Assembly: GCF_021044685.1 (NCBI RefSeq)
Contig: NZ_CP088014.1
Location: forward strand, 6,000,001-6,064,000
DNA from: Bradyrhizobium daqingense
GTDB taxonomy: Bacteria > Pseudomonadota > Alphaproteobacteria > Rhizobiales > Xanthobacteraceae
Length of the DNA: 64,000 bases
Direction: 5' to 3'
Shown here piece by piece: positions 1 to 16,511 of the stretch. Positions within the stretch are counted from its first letter, which is position 1. Each line of letters opens with the position of its first letter. The translations under genes and the position numbers were made by a program. A model generated the notes under the pieces. That model did no database searches, was not told the origin of the DNA, and worked only from the letters and a program-made list of their open reading frames with translations.

Positions 1-1077
1 CCTGGTCCGACAGATTGGCGAACGCCAGCGCGTCGAGCCGGGAATGAGCCAGTTCAGGACGCCATGCTTGCCGACGTCGTGGCGCGCGCCCTCATTGTAG
101 ACGCAGCAGCCGCCGAAGGCCTCCGACATGAACCAGGCGCCGGCAATCTTCTCGCCCCAGAACGGGCTGTCGAACAGGATGGACACACGCAAATAGTGCG
201 CCGGACGGTCGAAATAGGAGACGTGCTTGACCATCGACTTGCGCAGCTGCTCGCCTTCCCAGCCCACGGTGGCGAGCCAGGAATGCGGCAGGCAGACCAG
301 CACGAGATCGAAATCGCGCGTCTCCGGCCCCTTGCCGTTCATCATCTTGAGCTGGTAGCGGCCGGTCGGCGCCTTGCCGACGGTGAGCACGCGATGATTG
401 AGCTGGATGTCGGCATTGACCTCCGACTGCAGGCACTCGATCAGCTGCTCGTTGCCGTTCTGGATGGAATAGAGGCCGATATAGCCGTCGACATCCATCA
501 GATAGTTCTTGAGCGCGTTGAGGCCGTTGGTGTTGTGGCTCTCCGTCGCGATGTCCGAGCGCGCCATCACCTTGAAGAAGCGCTTGGCCGTCTCGTCCTC
601 GACCTCCTCGTCGAGCACCTGCTCGGCGGTCTTGTAAGCCCAGGGGTTCTCGTTGTCGTGCGCGCCGACGCCCTCGTAATACTCGATCGGCGACATCATT
701 TCGGCACAGCGCTTGCGGAATGCCTCGATCGCGGCTGCGGTCTTGGCGCCGTATCTGCGGCGCATGCCGGCGACGTCGTTGAGAAACTCGCCACCGAACT
801 GCACCTGCTCGGCGTCCATCGGAATGGTCTGGAGCCCGAAATGCTGGATCAGCTCGCGCAGCGGATCGGGGCCGGTCATCGAGTAATCGTAGATCTCGGC
901 AACGCCGGCTTCATACATGGCAGGCGCCGAATCGAATTTGCGGGTGACGATCTTGCCGCCGAGCCGATCGGACGCCTCGAAGATGGTGACGCGGCAGAGC
1001 TCGCCGAGCTTGCGCTTCAGATACCAAGCGCTCATCAGCCCGCCGGGGCCGCCGCCTACGATTGCGAGATCAAGCAT
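1..1077 (-). CDS. FAD-dependent amine-oxidase-like protein, partial, probable frameshift
   Basis: The N-terminal part of a flavoprotein that runs off the left edge of the window. It opens with an FAD-binding beta-alpha-beta motif (IVGGGPGGL, about residues 5-13), followed by a second dinucleotide-type stretch ending RLGGK at about residue 40, as in the flavin amine oxidase / protoporphyrinogen oxidase-like superfamily. The substrate cannot be told. The reading frame gives a natural protein to about residue 346 (ending NWLIPGS). After that the bases near position 37 encode an implausible tail, while the neighbouring frame continues sensibly as ALAFANLSDQ, as if one G:C pair were lost. It is either a real frameshift or an error in the sequence. 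The ATG at 1075-1077 has only a weak ribosome site. The gene lies beyond the rpoC terminator and is probably a separate unit. Confidence 0.7.
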   Translation of the reverse strand, partial: MLDLAIVGGGPGGLMSAWYLKRKLGELCRVTIFEASDRLGGKIVTRKFDSAPAMYEAGVAEIYDYSMTGPDPLRELIQHFGLQTIPMDAEQVQFGGEFLNDVAGMRRRYGAKTAAAIEAFRKRCAEMMSPIEYYEGVGAHDNENPWAYKTAEQVLDEEVEDETAKRFFKVMARSDIATESHNTNGLNALKNYLMDVDGYIGLYSIQNGNEQLIECLQSEVNADIQLNHRVLTVGKAPTGRYQLKMMNGKGPETRDFDLVLVCLPHSWLATVGWEGEQLRKSMVKHVSYFDRPAHYLRVSILFDSPFWGEKIAGAWFMSEAFGGCCVYNEGARHDVGKHGVLNWLIPGSTRWRSPICRTR

Positions 1078-1213
1078 GTGAGTTCCGTGGTCTTTTCGGC
1101 GCTGCCCCCGTCACGGGACCACCGGTCTAAGCTCTCCTAGCAGAAGCGCTTTTGCGACTGAAGGAAAGATGAATAAAGGCTGATCCTGCATCGCAGCAAG
1201 CAAAGAAAGCAGC

Positions 1214-1240
1214 AAAAAGGCCGGCAAAAGCCGGCCTTTT
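1214..1240 (-). terminator. Rho-independent terminator of the rpoBC operon
   Basis: A perfect 11-bp stem (AAAAGGCCGGC, 1215-1225, paired with 1230-1240) has a four-base A loop and a T run on either strand. It begins about 30 bp beyond the rpoC stop codon. It can end rpoC transcripts on the minus strand and, by its symmetry, transcripts from the other direction. The 194 bases between the two genes hold nothing else obvious. Confidence 0.9.
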
Positions 1241-1271
1241 CATTGTCCTCGGTAGTCCTACGGATGAACCA

Positions 1272-5468
<4,197 letters not shown>

Positions 5469-5525
5469 CGTCTTCTCCTCGCGTGCCGGTCGCCTCCGGC
5501 CGCAAATTCGAAAATCACTTAGCGG

Positions 5526-5585
5526 GGCGCCCTGCCCTCAAGGCCTCGGGAGGGGCGCCAATGCCCGGCCGCGACGGCCGGGCAT
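5526..5585. repeat. Two hairpins in the rpoB-rpoC spacer
   Basis: The rpoB-rpoC spacer contains an inverted repeat with 7-bp arms (GGCGCCC at 5526-5532, GGGCGCC at 5553-5559). Next to it is a perfect 10-bp stem, ATGCCCGGCC at 5561-5570 with its complement at 5576-5585 and a 5-base loop. Neither has a downstream T run, so termination is unlikely. They could be RNA-processing or mRNA-stability structures, or copies of a dispersed palindrome of the Bradyrhizobium type. Confidence 0.7.
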
Positions 5586-5596
5586 GACAGGTCGAA

Positions 5597-9715
<4,119 letters not shown>

Positions 9716-10144
9716 CGTGGCCTCTCATTTCGTCGCCCGCTCTGGGCGAACCGTCCGGAACGCGGCTGCCACCGCTCCCCGGGTTGAATTTTTCGAACCC
9801 GTCTTGGGGGCCGGAAGCTCAGTTTCAGGGCGGGAATGTCCTGAATCTGTTCTTCAGACCTTCAAAACGCAAAACGACGCGCGGGGCGCAGAAGCGCGCC
9901 CGCCCGTCACAACGATCGTCTTCACGGACTGCAAAAGCCCGAAATAGCCTGCTCTCCCAACGGCTTACAGGGAAATCCGGCATCCCTGCCCACCGCGCTT
10001 TCGTGCTGCCGACCCGATATGGGGCGACAATAATGGAGATTCGAGGGGTAAACCCTCAAATCCCCACACTTTTTCGTGTTCGACCTGCGTCGGGACGTTC
10101 CGTCGCACGCCTTTTGCATCTGACCCTCGAGCCTTCCGATCGTC
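9716..10144. other. rplL-rpoB spacer without a gene
   Basis: This 429-bp stretch upstream of rpoB has no convincing coding frame on either strand. It should hold the 5' leader of rpoB, and perhaps an rpoB promoter or the attenuator that usually tunes rpoBC relative to rplJL. I cannot point to a convincing -35/-10 pair. The two palindromes next to rplL are listed separately. Confidence 0.6.
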
Positions 10145-10215
10145 ATGGCCGGGCTTGACCCGGCCATCCACGATCTTGGGACGAGATCCCGGGTCTCGCT
10201 CCGCGAGCCCGGGAT
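10145..10215. repeat. Two adjacent palindromes downstream of rplL
   Basis: The first palindrome (10145-10167) has perfect 9-bp arms, ATGGCCGGG and CCCGGCCAT, around CTTGA. The second (10186-10215) has arms ATCCCGG/CCGGGAT plus an inner CTCGC/GCGAG stem. Both are typical of the dispersed intergenic palindromes I associate with Bradyrhizobium and Rhodopseudomonas. They lie just past the rplL stop, where E. coli has its attenuator, so they may reduce read-through into rpoB. No T run follows either one. Confidence 0.75.
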
Positions 10216-10233
10216 TTCGCTGAGTAACTTGCG

Positions 10234-10611
10234 TTACTTGAGCTCGACCTTGGCGCCAGCCTTCTCGATCTGGGCCTTGATCTTCTCGGCTTCTTCCTTG
10301 TTCACGCCTTCCTTCAGCGGCTTCGGAGCACCCTCGACGAGGTCCTTTGCTTCCTTCAGGCCGAGACCGGTGATGGCGCGGACTTCCTTGATGACCTCGA
10401 TCTTCTTGTCGCCGGCAGCGGCGAGAACGACCGTGAACTCGGTCTTCTCTTCGGCCGGAGCGGCGGCAGCGCCACCACCGGCCGGGCCGGCCACGGCGAC
10501 GGCCGCGGCAGCCGAAACGCCCCACTTCTCTTCGAGGAGCTTCGCGAGTTCAGCGGCTTCGAGCACGGTGAGGCTCGAGAGGTCGTCAACGATCTTCTGC
10601 AAGTCAGCCAT
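10234..10611 (-). CDS. rplL: 50S ribosomal protein L7/L12
   Basis: Stalk protein of the large ribosomal subunit, 125 residues, which recruits translation factors. The N-terminal dimerisation helix region (about 1-35), the Ala/Gly/Pro-rich hinge (about 36-55) and the C-terminal domain with the conserved factor-binding helix (TGLGLKEAKDLVEGAPKPLK) are all present and full length. It lies 53 bp downstream of rplJ, and the two are expected to be co-transcribed. Two palindromes follow the stop codon. Confidence 0.98.
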   Translation of the reverse strand: MADLQKIVDDLSSLTVLEAAELAKLLEEKWGVSAAAAVAVAGPAGGGAAAAPAEEKTEFTVVLAAAGDKKIEVIKEVRAITGLGLKEAKDLVEGAPKPLKEGVNKEEAEKIKAQIEKAGAKVELK

Positions 10612-10664
10612 TGTTCAGTTCCTTAGATTTAAGTCTGGTTCGGGTTTGAGTTTTGCGAAGGGCG

Positions 10665-11183
10665 TCAGGCCGCTTCGCCCTTTGAGGCATGAGCCTGGAT
10701 GACGCGCGCGAGCTTGCCCGCGGGCGCATTGGCGAGCTGGGCCAGCTTGGTCGCCGGGGCCACGATGAGGCCGACGATCTTGCCGCGCAGTTCGTCAAGC
10801 GACGGCAGTGAGGCAAGCGCCTTCACGCTATCGACATTCAGGACGGTCTTTCCCATCGAGCCGCCGATGATGACGAACTTTTCGTTCGCCTTGGCGAATT
10901 CGACGGCGACCTTTGGCGCCGCTACCGGATCGTTGGAAGTCGCGATCACGGTCGGTCCCTTCAGCATGGGGCCGATGGCAACGACGTCAGTGCCTTCAAG
11001 AGCAATTTTGGCGAGACGGTTCTTCGAGACCTTCACCGAGGCGCCAGCCTGCTTCATCTGCGTACGCAGCTTCTGCATCTGGGCAACGGTCAGGCCGGAA
11101 TATTGAGCAACGATCGCGACGCCCGTGGTCTTGAAGACCTCATTGAGCTGTTCGACCGCCTCTTTTTTTGCCGCTCGTTCCAC
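10665..11183 (-). CDS. rplJ: 50S ribosomal protein L10
   Basis: Base of the L7/L12 stalk and, in studied bacteria, a translational autoregulator of its own mRNA. An ATG-initiated frame would extend further upstream. The GTG at 11181-11183 is preferred because a GGAGAG ribosome site sits 8 bases before it and because it gives 172 residues beginning VERAAKKEAVEQL, the usual L10 length and N-terminus. The C-terminal helix that binds L12 dimers is present (about residues 135-172). Downstream is rplL. Upstream is an unusually long spacer instead of rplA. Confidence 0.96.
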   Translation of the reverse strand: MERAAKKEAVEQLNEVFKTTGVAIVAQYSGLTVAQMQKLRTQMKQAGASVKVSKNRLAKIALEGTDVVAIGPMLKGPTVIATSNDPVAAPKVAVEFAKANEKFVIIGGSMGKTVLNVDSVKALASLPSLDELRGKIVGLIVAPATKLAQLANAPAGKLARVIQAHASKGEAA

Positions 11184-11300
11184 AGCAAGCTCTCTCCGGT
11201 TGGCGGTCATCGCGAAAAGCGGGACCGCCGGGTTGCACCCATCGCCCCGCCAAACCTGAACCTCCGGGCCAAACACCCATCGGACACGCCGGGCAAGGAC
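11184..11300 (-). promoter_or_regulatory. Candidate L10 autoregulatory mRNA leader
   Basis: Immediately upstream of rplJ the minus strand can form a stable stem (11219-11250, outer arms GCGGG/CCCGC with an inner GGGT-GCA-ACCC). Conserved-looking GGTTCAGGTTTGG text lies on its 5' side and the ribosome site GGAGAG on its 3' side. This is where the L10-(L12)4 complex binds in other bacteria. I cannot confirm the kink-turn consensus without a covariance model search. Confidence 0.4.
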
Positions 11301-11670
11301 GACAATTCAAGCCTGCCCTCCGGGAGCCCATGAAGGCCCACGGCGTGTCGAGGTCCGAACCAGACCCATTCCGCGAAGCCAGCCATTGCAGCTGGGTGCG
11401 AAGTGAAATCCGGTCTTCACCCGTCTATGCAGGCCATGCGATTAAGCCGTTGAGAAATCGAAATTTCCTGCGGGCGCCTGCAGTCTTGGACAGGACAAGG
11501 TCAGCCGGCGAACCGTCCGACCTCTGCCCGCACTCCACCAACTGATGGGTTTTCCTTCCTTTTCCGGGCAAATCCTTGCGGACGTCCTGAAAAGGAATGA
11601 TCTCCTGTCGTCGGGTTTTCGGAATGCGTGCACGAACGCGCCAGCCGAGGCCGGCACGTCCGGAAGCGGT

Positions 11671-11699
11671 TCTTTAACCGCTCTCTGCCTGCTTGCCAA
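11671..11699 (-). promoter_or_regulatory. Candidate promoter for rplJ-rplL
   Basis: On the minus strand TTGGCA (11694-11699) and TAAAGA (11671-11676) are separated by exactly 17 bp, about 490 bp before rplJ. The -35 box is good and the -10 box is weak. A promoter is expected somewhere in this 582-bp spacer because an unrelated gene separates rplJ from rplA. Apart from this and the leader I see no other feature in the spacer. Confidence 0.3.
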
Positions 11700-11765
11700 G
11701 AGCAAAATTCACACCAGTTCCAATCCGTTGCCGGTGAGGGTTGACCCGGACCGATAAGGACAGAT

Positions 11766-12719
11766 TCAGGCCTTCTTGACCTCAAATGGCAGCGGCTTGC
11801 CCTCGAAGAACGCGGTCAGGTTCGCCAGCACGCAATTCTGCATGGCGACGTGCGATTCGAGGGTGTGGCCACCGATATGCGGGGCGAACACCACGTTCGG
11901 GAGCGCGGTCAGTGCATCCGGCGCGTGCGGTTCCCTCTCGAACACGTCGAGGCCGGCCCCCGCAATGGTCTTATCGGTGAGCGCCGCGACCAGGGCCTTC
12001 TCGTCGATGACCGAGCCGCGGGAAATGTTGACGACATAGCCGTCCGCGCCGAGGCGCCTCAGGATGTCGGCGTTGACGACATGCTGGGTGTCGGCTCCTG
12101 CCCGGACCGCGATCATCAGCACGCTGCACCACTCGGCCAACGCCTCCAGCGACGGGAAATATTGATAGGGCAAATCGTATCTGGTGCGGCTGAAATAGCC
12201 GACCTCACTCTCGAATGCGGCGCAGCGCGCCGCGATCTTGCGGCCGATCTCGCCCATGCCATAGACGCCGATGCGGCGGCCGGGCATGCCCGCTTGCGGG
12301 CGCATCATCGGCGACTGCTTTGACGCCGCCCAATCGCCGCTGCGGACATATTGGTCGGCGACCAGGATCCGCCGCGTCGTCGCCAGCATCAAGGTCATCG
12401 CGATATCGGCGACCGAAGCCGCATTGGCACCCGGACTGTGGCCGACTGCGATGTTGCGGCTGGCTGCCGCCTTCAGGTCGACGCCGTCATAGCCGGTGCC
12501 GTAGCAGACGATGGCGCCGAGCTTGGGAAACAGGTCCATCGCCTCCCCCTCAAGCGGCGTGCCGCCCGCCGTCAGCACCGCGCGGATGCCGCCGAGGTCG
12601 TCGGCCGAAAACACCTCGCGCGCGGGCTTACCGCCGGTGTCGAGCAGTTCGAACCGCTCCGCGAAACGCGCCATCATCGTCTTGGGAAAGCGCGAATAGA
12701 TCAGGACCTTGTCAGCCAT
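11766..12719 (-). CDS. D-2-hydroxyacid dehydrogenase family protein
   Basis: NAD(P)-dependent reductase of the D-isomer 2-hydroxyacid dehydrogenase family (glyoxylate/hydroxypyruvate reductase type), 317 residues. It has the Rossmann motif GMGEIG at 154-159 and the catalytic set Arg234 (in NISRGSVID), Glu263 (in FEREP) and His281 (in APHIGGHT). The start MADKVLIYS is chosen over an upstream in-frame extension that reads like non-coding sequence. It interrupts the normally continuous rplKA-rplJL block on the same strand and may be transcribed from the rplKA side. The exact substrate is unknown. Confidence 0.88.
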   Translation of the reverse strand: MADKVLIYSRFPKTMMARFAERFELLDTGGKPAREVFSADDLGGIRAVLTAGGTPLEGEAMDLFPKLGAIVCYGTGYDGVDLKAAASRNIAVGHSPGANAASVADIAMTLMLATTRRILVADQYVRSGDWAASKQSPMMRPQAGMPGRRIGVYGMGEIGRKIAARCAAFESEVGYFSRTRYDLPYQYFPSLEALAEWCSVLMIAVRAGADTQHVVNADILRRLGADGYVVNISRGSVIDEKALVAALTDKTIAGAGLDVFEREPHAPDALTALPNVVFAPHIGGHTLESHVAMQNCVLANLTAFFEGKPLPFEVKKA

Positions 12720-12810
12720 TGTTGTTGTTTCCGCTAAAGCGCCGCCACAAACGACGAGGGGCGGAATCGGTTGCCCAATTCCGCCCCTCGCCTCATGCAA
12801 TTTCCAAACC

Positions 12811-13503
12811 TTAGCCCAGGATGGTGCCCGGCTCGACCTTCACACCGGGGCCCATCGACGAGGACACCGCAACGCGCTGGATGTAGGTGCCCTTGGAACC
12901 GGCCGGCTTCGCCTTGGTGACGGCGTCAGCCAGGGCCTTGATGTTCTCGACCAGCTTCTCCTCGGTGAACGAGGCCTTGCCGACGCCGGCCTGCAGGATG
13001 CCGGCCTTCTCGACACGGAACTCGACCGAGCCGCCCTTGGCCCCCTTTACCGCACCGGTGACGTCCATCGTCACGGTGCCGATCTTCGGGTTCGGCATCA
13101 GGCCGCGCGGGCCGAGCACCTTACCCAACCGGCCGACCAGCGGCATCATGTCGGGGGTAGCGATGCAGCGGTCGAAATCGATCGAGCCGTTCTGCACCTT
13201 CTCGACCAGGTCTTCGGCGCCGACGACGTCGGCACCGGCAGCCTTGGCCTCGTCGGCCTTGGCGCCGCGGGCGAACACGCCGACGCGGAGCGTACGGCCG
13301 GTGCCGTTCGGCAGGGTCACGACGCCGCGGACCATCTGGTCGGCGTGGCGCGGATCGACGCCGAGGTTGATCGCAACCTCGATGGTCTCGTCGAACTTCG
13401 CCTTGGCACGCTCCTTGACCATCTTGATGGCGTCAGCGAGCGGGTAAAGCTTTTCGCGGTCAATGCCTTCACGGGCCTTGTTTAAACGCTTTCCGATTGC
13501 CAT
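12811..13503 (-). CDS. rplA: 50S ribosomal protein L1
   Basis: L1 protuberance protein, 230 residues, full length. It starts MAIGKRLNKAREGID and contains the conserved segments RGVVTLPNGTG, MMPLVGRLGKVLGPRGLMPNPK and the C-terminal SSMGPGVK. The gene begins 6 bp after rplK and is co-transcribed with it. In many bacteria L1 represses translation of the rplKA mRNA. No separate site can be recognised here. Confidence 0.99.
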   Translation of the reverse strand: MAIGKRLNKAREGIDREKLYPLADAIKMVKERAKAKFDETIEVAINLGVDPRHADQMVRGVVTLPNGTGRTLRVGVFARGAKADEAKAAGADVVGAEDLVEKVQNGSIDFDRCIATPDMMPLVGRLGKVLGPRGLMPNPKIGTVTMDVTGAVKGAKGGSVEFRVEKAGILQAGVGKASFTEEKLVENIKALADAVTKAKPAGSKGTYIQRVAVSSSMGPGVKVEPGTILG

Positions 13504-13509
13504 GACCGC

Positions 13510-13938
13510 TTACCCCGCAACTTCCAGACCCATCGAACGGGCGGAGCCCTCGACCATCTTCATGGCCGATTCGATGGTGTCGCAATTCAGATCCTTCATC
13601 TTCTTCTCGGCGATCTCGCGCACTTGCGCCTTGGTCACCTTGCCGGCCTTGTCACGGCCCGGCGCCTTCGAGCCGGACTGGATCTTGGCAGCCTGCTTGA
13701 GGAAGAAGGACATCGGGGGGGTCTTCATCTCGAACGTGAACGAACGATCGGCGTAGATCGTGATCACGACGGGAATCGGGGTGTTCTTCTCTTCCTTCTG
13801 GGTCTGGGCGTTGAACGCCTTGCAGAACTCCATGATGTTGAGACCGCGCTGACCGAGCGCGGGACCGATCGGGGGCGAAGGATTCGCCGCACCGGCCGGG
13901 ACCTGAAGCTTCAGGTATCCGGTCACTTTCTTTGCCAT
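13510..13938 (-). CDS. rplK: 50S ribosomal protein L11
   Basis: GTPase-associated-centre protein, 142 residues, full length. It carries the proline-rich N-terminal linker (AGAANPSPPIGPALGQRG) and the C-terminal rRNA-binding domain ending MGLEVAG. A CAGGAG ribosome site sits upstream of MAKKVTGYLK. It follows nusG after a 133-bp spacer that contains a small GC-rich dyad (CCGGCGGCATGCCGG) on the 5' side of the gene. Confidence 0.99.
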   Translation of the reverse strand: MAKKVTGYLKLQVPAGAANPSPPIGPALGQRGLNIMEFCKAFNAQTQKEEKNTPIPVVITIYADRSFTFEMKTPPMSFFLKQAAKIQSGSKAPGRDKAGKVTKAQVREIAEKKMKDLNCDTIESAMKMVEGSARSMGLEVAG

Positions 13939-14071
13939 GTATCACTCCTGTTGTGCCGGCATGCCGCCGGCGGTTTCAGGTTCGTGGTCGGGAACCCGAG
14001 CGGCTGGCAACCGCCCTCGTCCTCCCACGGCCTCTTGTCGCGCAAGGCCTGAAGCCTCACGCCTCGAACGG

Positions 14072-14626
14072 TCAGACCTTCTCGACCTGACCGAATTCCA
14101 GCTCGACCGGCGTGGCGCGCCCGAAGATCGACACCGCGACCTTCACGCGCGAGCGCGCCTCGTCGATTTCCTCGACCACACCCGAGAACGAGGCGAACGG
14201 GCCGTCGGCCACGCGCACGTTCTCGCCGATCTCGAACGACACCGACGCCTTCGGCCGTTCCACGCCCTCCTGCACCTGGTGCAGGATGCGCATGGCCTCG
14301 TTCTCCGAGATCGGCATCGGCTTGTTTTCGGCGCCGAGGAAGCCTGTCACCTTCGGCGTGTTCTTGATCAGATGGAACGCCTCGTCGGTCAGCTTCATCT
14401 TCACCAGCACATAGCCCGGGAAGAACTTGCGCTCGGCGTCGATCTTGCGGCCGCGGCGCACTTCCGTGACCTTCTCGGTCGGAACGAGCACCAGTTCGAA
14501 CAACTCCTCGAGCCCGCGCTGCTTGGCCTGCTCGCGGATCGATTCGGCCACCTTCTTCTCGAAGTTCGAATAGGCGTGGACGATGTACCAGCGCTTGTCG
14601 GACACTTGAGCGGTTGCTGTTGCCAT
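14072..14626 (-). CDS. nusG: Transcription termination/antitermination protein NusG
   Basis: Processivity factor that couples RNA polymerase to Rho or to the ribosome, 184 residues. The NGN domain (RWYIVHAYSNFEKKVAESI, FFPGYVLVKM) occupies about residues 1-120. The C-terminal KOW domain (GENVRVADGPFASFSGVVEEID) is at about 130-165. Its ATG overlaps the secE stop as TGATG, so the two are probably translationally coupled. The secE-nusG-rplKA order is standard. Confidence 0.98.
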   Translation of the reverse strand: MATATAQVSDKRWYIVHAYSNFEKKVAESIREQAKQRGLEELFELVLVPTEKVTEVRRGRKIDAERKFFPGYVLVKMKLTDEAFHLIKNTPKVTGFLGAENKPMPISENEAMRILHQVQEGVERPKASVSFEIGENVRVADGPFASFSGVVEEIDEARSRVKVAVSIFGRATPVELEFGQVEKV

Positions 14627-14817
14627 CAGTGAATGCCCAGAAGGAAGGTGATGAGGTAGCGGATGATCTGGTCGGCGGCGAAGAAGAAGATCGAGGCCAC
14701 GGCGACCATGACGAACACCATGATGGTGGTGATCGTGGTCTCACGACGGGTCGGCCAGGTGACCTTGGCGGTCTCCGAACGCACTTCCTGCAAGAATTTG
14801 AACGGGCTGACTGCCAT
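14626..14817 (-). CDS. secE: Preprotein translocase subunit SecE
   Basis: Single-span subunit of the SecYEG channel, 63 residues, the short alphaproteobacterial form. It has an amphipathic N-terminal part (FKFLQEVRSETAKVTWPTRRET, whose KVTWP is diagnostic) followed by one transmembrane helix (about residues 30-55). The start MAVSPFKF is chosen because the upstream in-frame extension is not SecE-like. A promoter lies about 170 bp upstream. The tRNA-Trp gene that normally precedes secE is instead about 26 kb away. Confidence 0.97.
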   Translation of the reverse strand: MAVSPFKFLQEVRSETAKVTWPTRRETTITTIMVFVMVAVASIFFFAADQIIRYLITFLLGIH

Positions 14818-14990
14818 CGTTTGATGTCCAACGTCCGTCGCACGACGGCTACTGATTTCAGAAGGATCCGAACAGCCGCCGTTGGCCCAGCCCTCGTCTG
14901 AAGGATGAGCCGGAAACCGGGCTCGATTGTTCGGGGATTTCAAAGCCGCGCCGGAAATCCGCGTCTAACGGGCCGGCTGCGAGTGCCGGG

Positions 14991-15019
14991 TAGATACTGC
15001 GGATGGGGCCAAAGGTCAA
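14991..15019 (-). promoter_or_regulatory. Probable promoter of secE-nusG-rplKA
   Basis: On the minus strand TTGACC (15014-15019) is followed after exactly 17 bp by TATCTA (14991-14996). This is a near-consensus housekeeping promoter giving a leader of about 165 bases before secE. It fills the 343-bp spacer between secE and the sugar cluster and explains how the core operon can work without its usual upstream neighbour. Confidence 0.65.
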
Positions 15020-15160
15020 GATATCCGGGGCTCGCACAGGCAGGCCCGCCGCCATCGGCGACCGCGCACAGCCCAAGGCGGATCAAGGGTTTATCCAACT
15101 CGTCCCGCTTGGGGACGAGATCCAGCCCCGCCCGGGACCCCGCCGACCGGTCTGTCCAGG

Positions 15161-16432
15161 TCAATCGGCCCGGTCGACGACCGAGATACCAGGGAGCGGC
15201 ACCACGAACTTTCCGCCGTCGGCGAAATAACGGGCGTGCTTGGCCCGGATCGGGTCGACGTAGCGCCAGGCGAAAACCACGACGAAGGCCGGCTTGCGCT
15301 CATAAAGGGTCGCGGGCGGCAGGATCGGGATGTCGTAACCCGGTCCGGCCATCACGTTCCCCTTCTTGGGGTCATCGTCCACCAGGAAGTCGATCTTGTT
15401 CTCCAGGCCGAACTGCGGCAGCAACGTCGTGGTGCCGACCGAGACGCCGTAGCCAGCGACCAGCTGACCGCGCGCATGGGCGGCATCGGCCATCGCAACC
15501 AGCTCGTCGCGGATGGCGGCGATCCGCTTCACATAAGGCGCATAATAGGCCGGCTGATCGACGCCGAGCCGGTCTTCCTCGGCGATGAACTTCGCGACCT
15601 CGGCCGACGGCTTCTTGGCCCCGCCCGCGCGCTGCACCGTCACCCGGATCGAGCCGCCCTTGGTCCAGATGTGCTGGACGTCGATCACTTCCATGCCGAG
15701 CCGGGCGAAGAAGCGCGTCAGCGGCTTGATGTTAAAATACGACAGATGCTCGTGATAGACGGTGTCGAGCAGGTTCTTCTCGGTGACGTCGACGCCGTAT
15801 TGCGTTTCGAAGACGAACAATCCGTCCGGCGCAAGCACGTCGCGAACCCCGATCACCAGCGGGTCGAGATTGTCGACATTGGCGATCATGTTGTTGGCGA
15901 TCACGACGCTCGCCGCCCCGTGGCTTTGCAGGATGCGGCGTCCGATCGTATCCGTGAAGAAGTCACCGATGGTCTCGATTCCGGCTTCCGTCGCACGCCG
16001 CGCAATGTCGACGGCGGGATCGACGCCCAGCACCCGCATGCCACGCTCCCTGAAGAAGCCGAGCAGCGACCCGTCGTTGCTGCCGAGCTCGACCACCAGC
16101 GAACCCGGCGCGATGCCGAATCGGCTCACGACGTCGTTGGCATAGCCTGCGAAATGCTCTCGCAGGCCGAGTGAGAGCGAGGTGGTGTAGACGTAATTGC
16201 GATACTGGATCTCCGGATTGCCGACCTCGAGAATCTGGAGGTGGCCGCAGTCCCTACACAGATGCAGCGCCATCGGCACCGCAGCCCGGAAGACGGGATC
16301 GTCGACGCTGGCGTTCGGCACCTGGAAGTTCGGCGTACCGATGGGCATGCCTGCCATCGGAACGACGAGCTCCTGCTTGTCCGAGTGACAGAGGCGGCAG
16401 GTATTGCGGACGTAGAACAGGTTTTTCATCAT
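15161..16432 (-). CDS. SAM-dependent C-methyltransferase with N-terminal zinc domain
   Basis: Three-part sugar C-methyltransferase of the NovU/TylCIII type, 423 residues from the first ATG. The N-terminal zinc-binding domain has paired cysteines (CRLC at 12-15, CRDC at 59-62). A central Rossmann methyltransferase domain follows (VVELGSNDGSLLG). The C-terminal domain is typical of this family (GYGVSVGTTTLLPQFGL, DDDPKKGN). Such enzymes methylate carbon atoms of NDP-keto-sugars. It faces secE as the outermost gene of the sugar block and is paralogous to the gene at 33582. The start is uncertain: two adjacent ATGs lack a clear ribosome site and a TTG lies 12 bases upstream. Confidence 0.85.
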   Translation of the reverse strand: MMKNLFYVRNTCRLCHSDKQELVVPMAGMPIGTPNFQVPNASVDDPVFRAAVPMALHLCRDCGHLQILEVGNPEIQYRNYVYTTSLSLGLREHFAGYANDVVSRFGIAPGSLVVELGSNDGSLLGFFRERGMRVLGVDPAVDIARRATEAGIETIGDFFTDTIGRRILQSHGAASVVIANNMIANVDNLDPLVIGVRDVLAPDGLFVFETQYGVDVTEKNLLDTVYHEHLSYFNIKPLTRFFARLGMEVIDVQHIWTKGGSIRVTVQRAGGAKKPSAEVAKFIAEEDRLGVDQPAYYAPYVKRIAAIRDELVAMADAAHARGQLVAGYGVSVGTTTLLPQFGLENKIDFLVDDDPKKGNVMAGPGYDIPILPPATLYERKPAFVVVFAWRYVDPIRAKHARYFADGGKFVVPLPGISVVDRAD

Positions 16433-16511
16433 GGAACCGAACAATGAGATACGCGAGCGAGTGAGGCAATCTCACCCCGTGAAGACCGGATCGGCAATGG
16501 GCTGAGGCTGG

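Noticed and set aside
5561..5585. Perfect hairpin in the rpoB-rpoC spacer as a terminator
   Set aside because: No T run follows on the minus strand, and a terminator would cut off rpoC.
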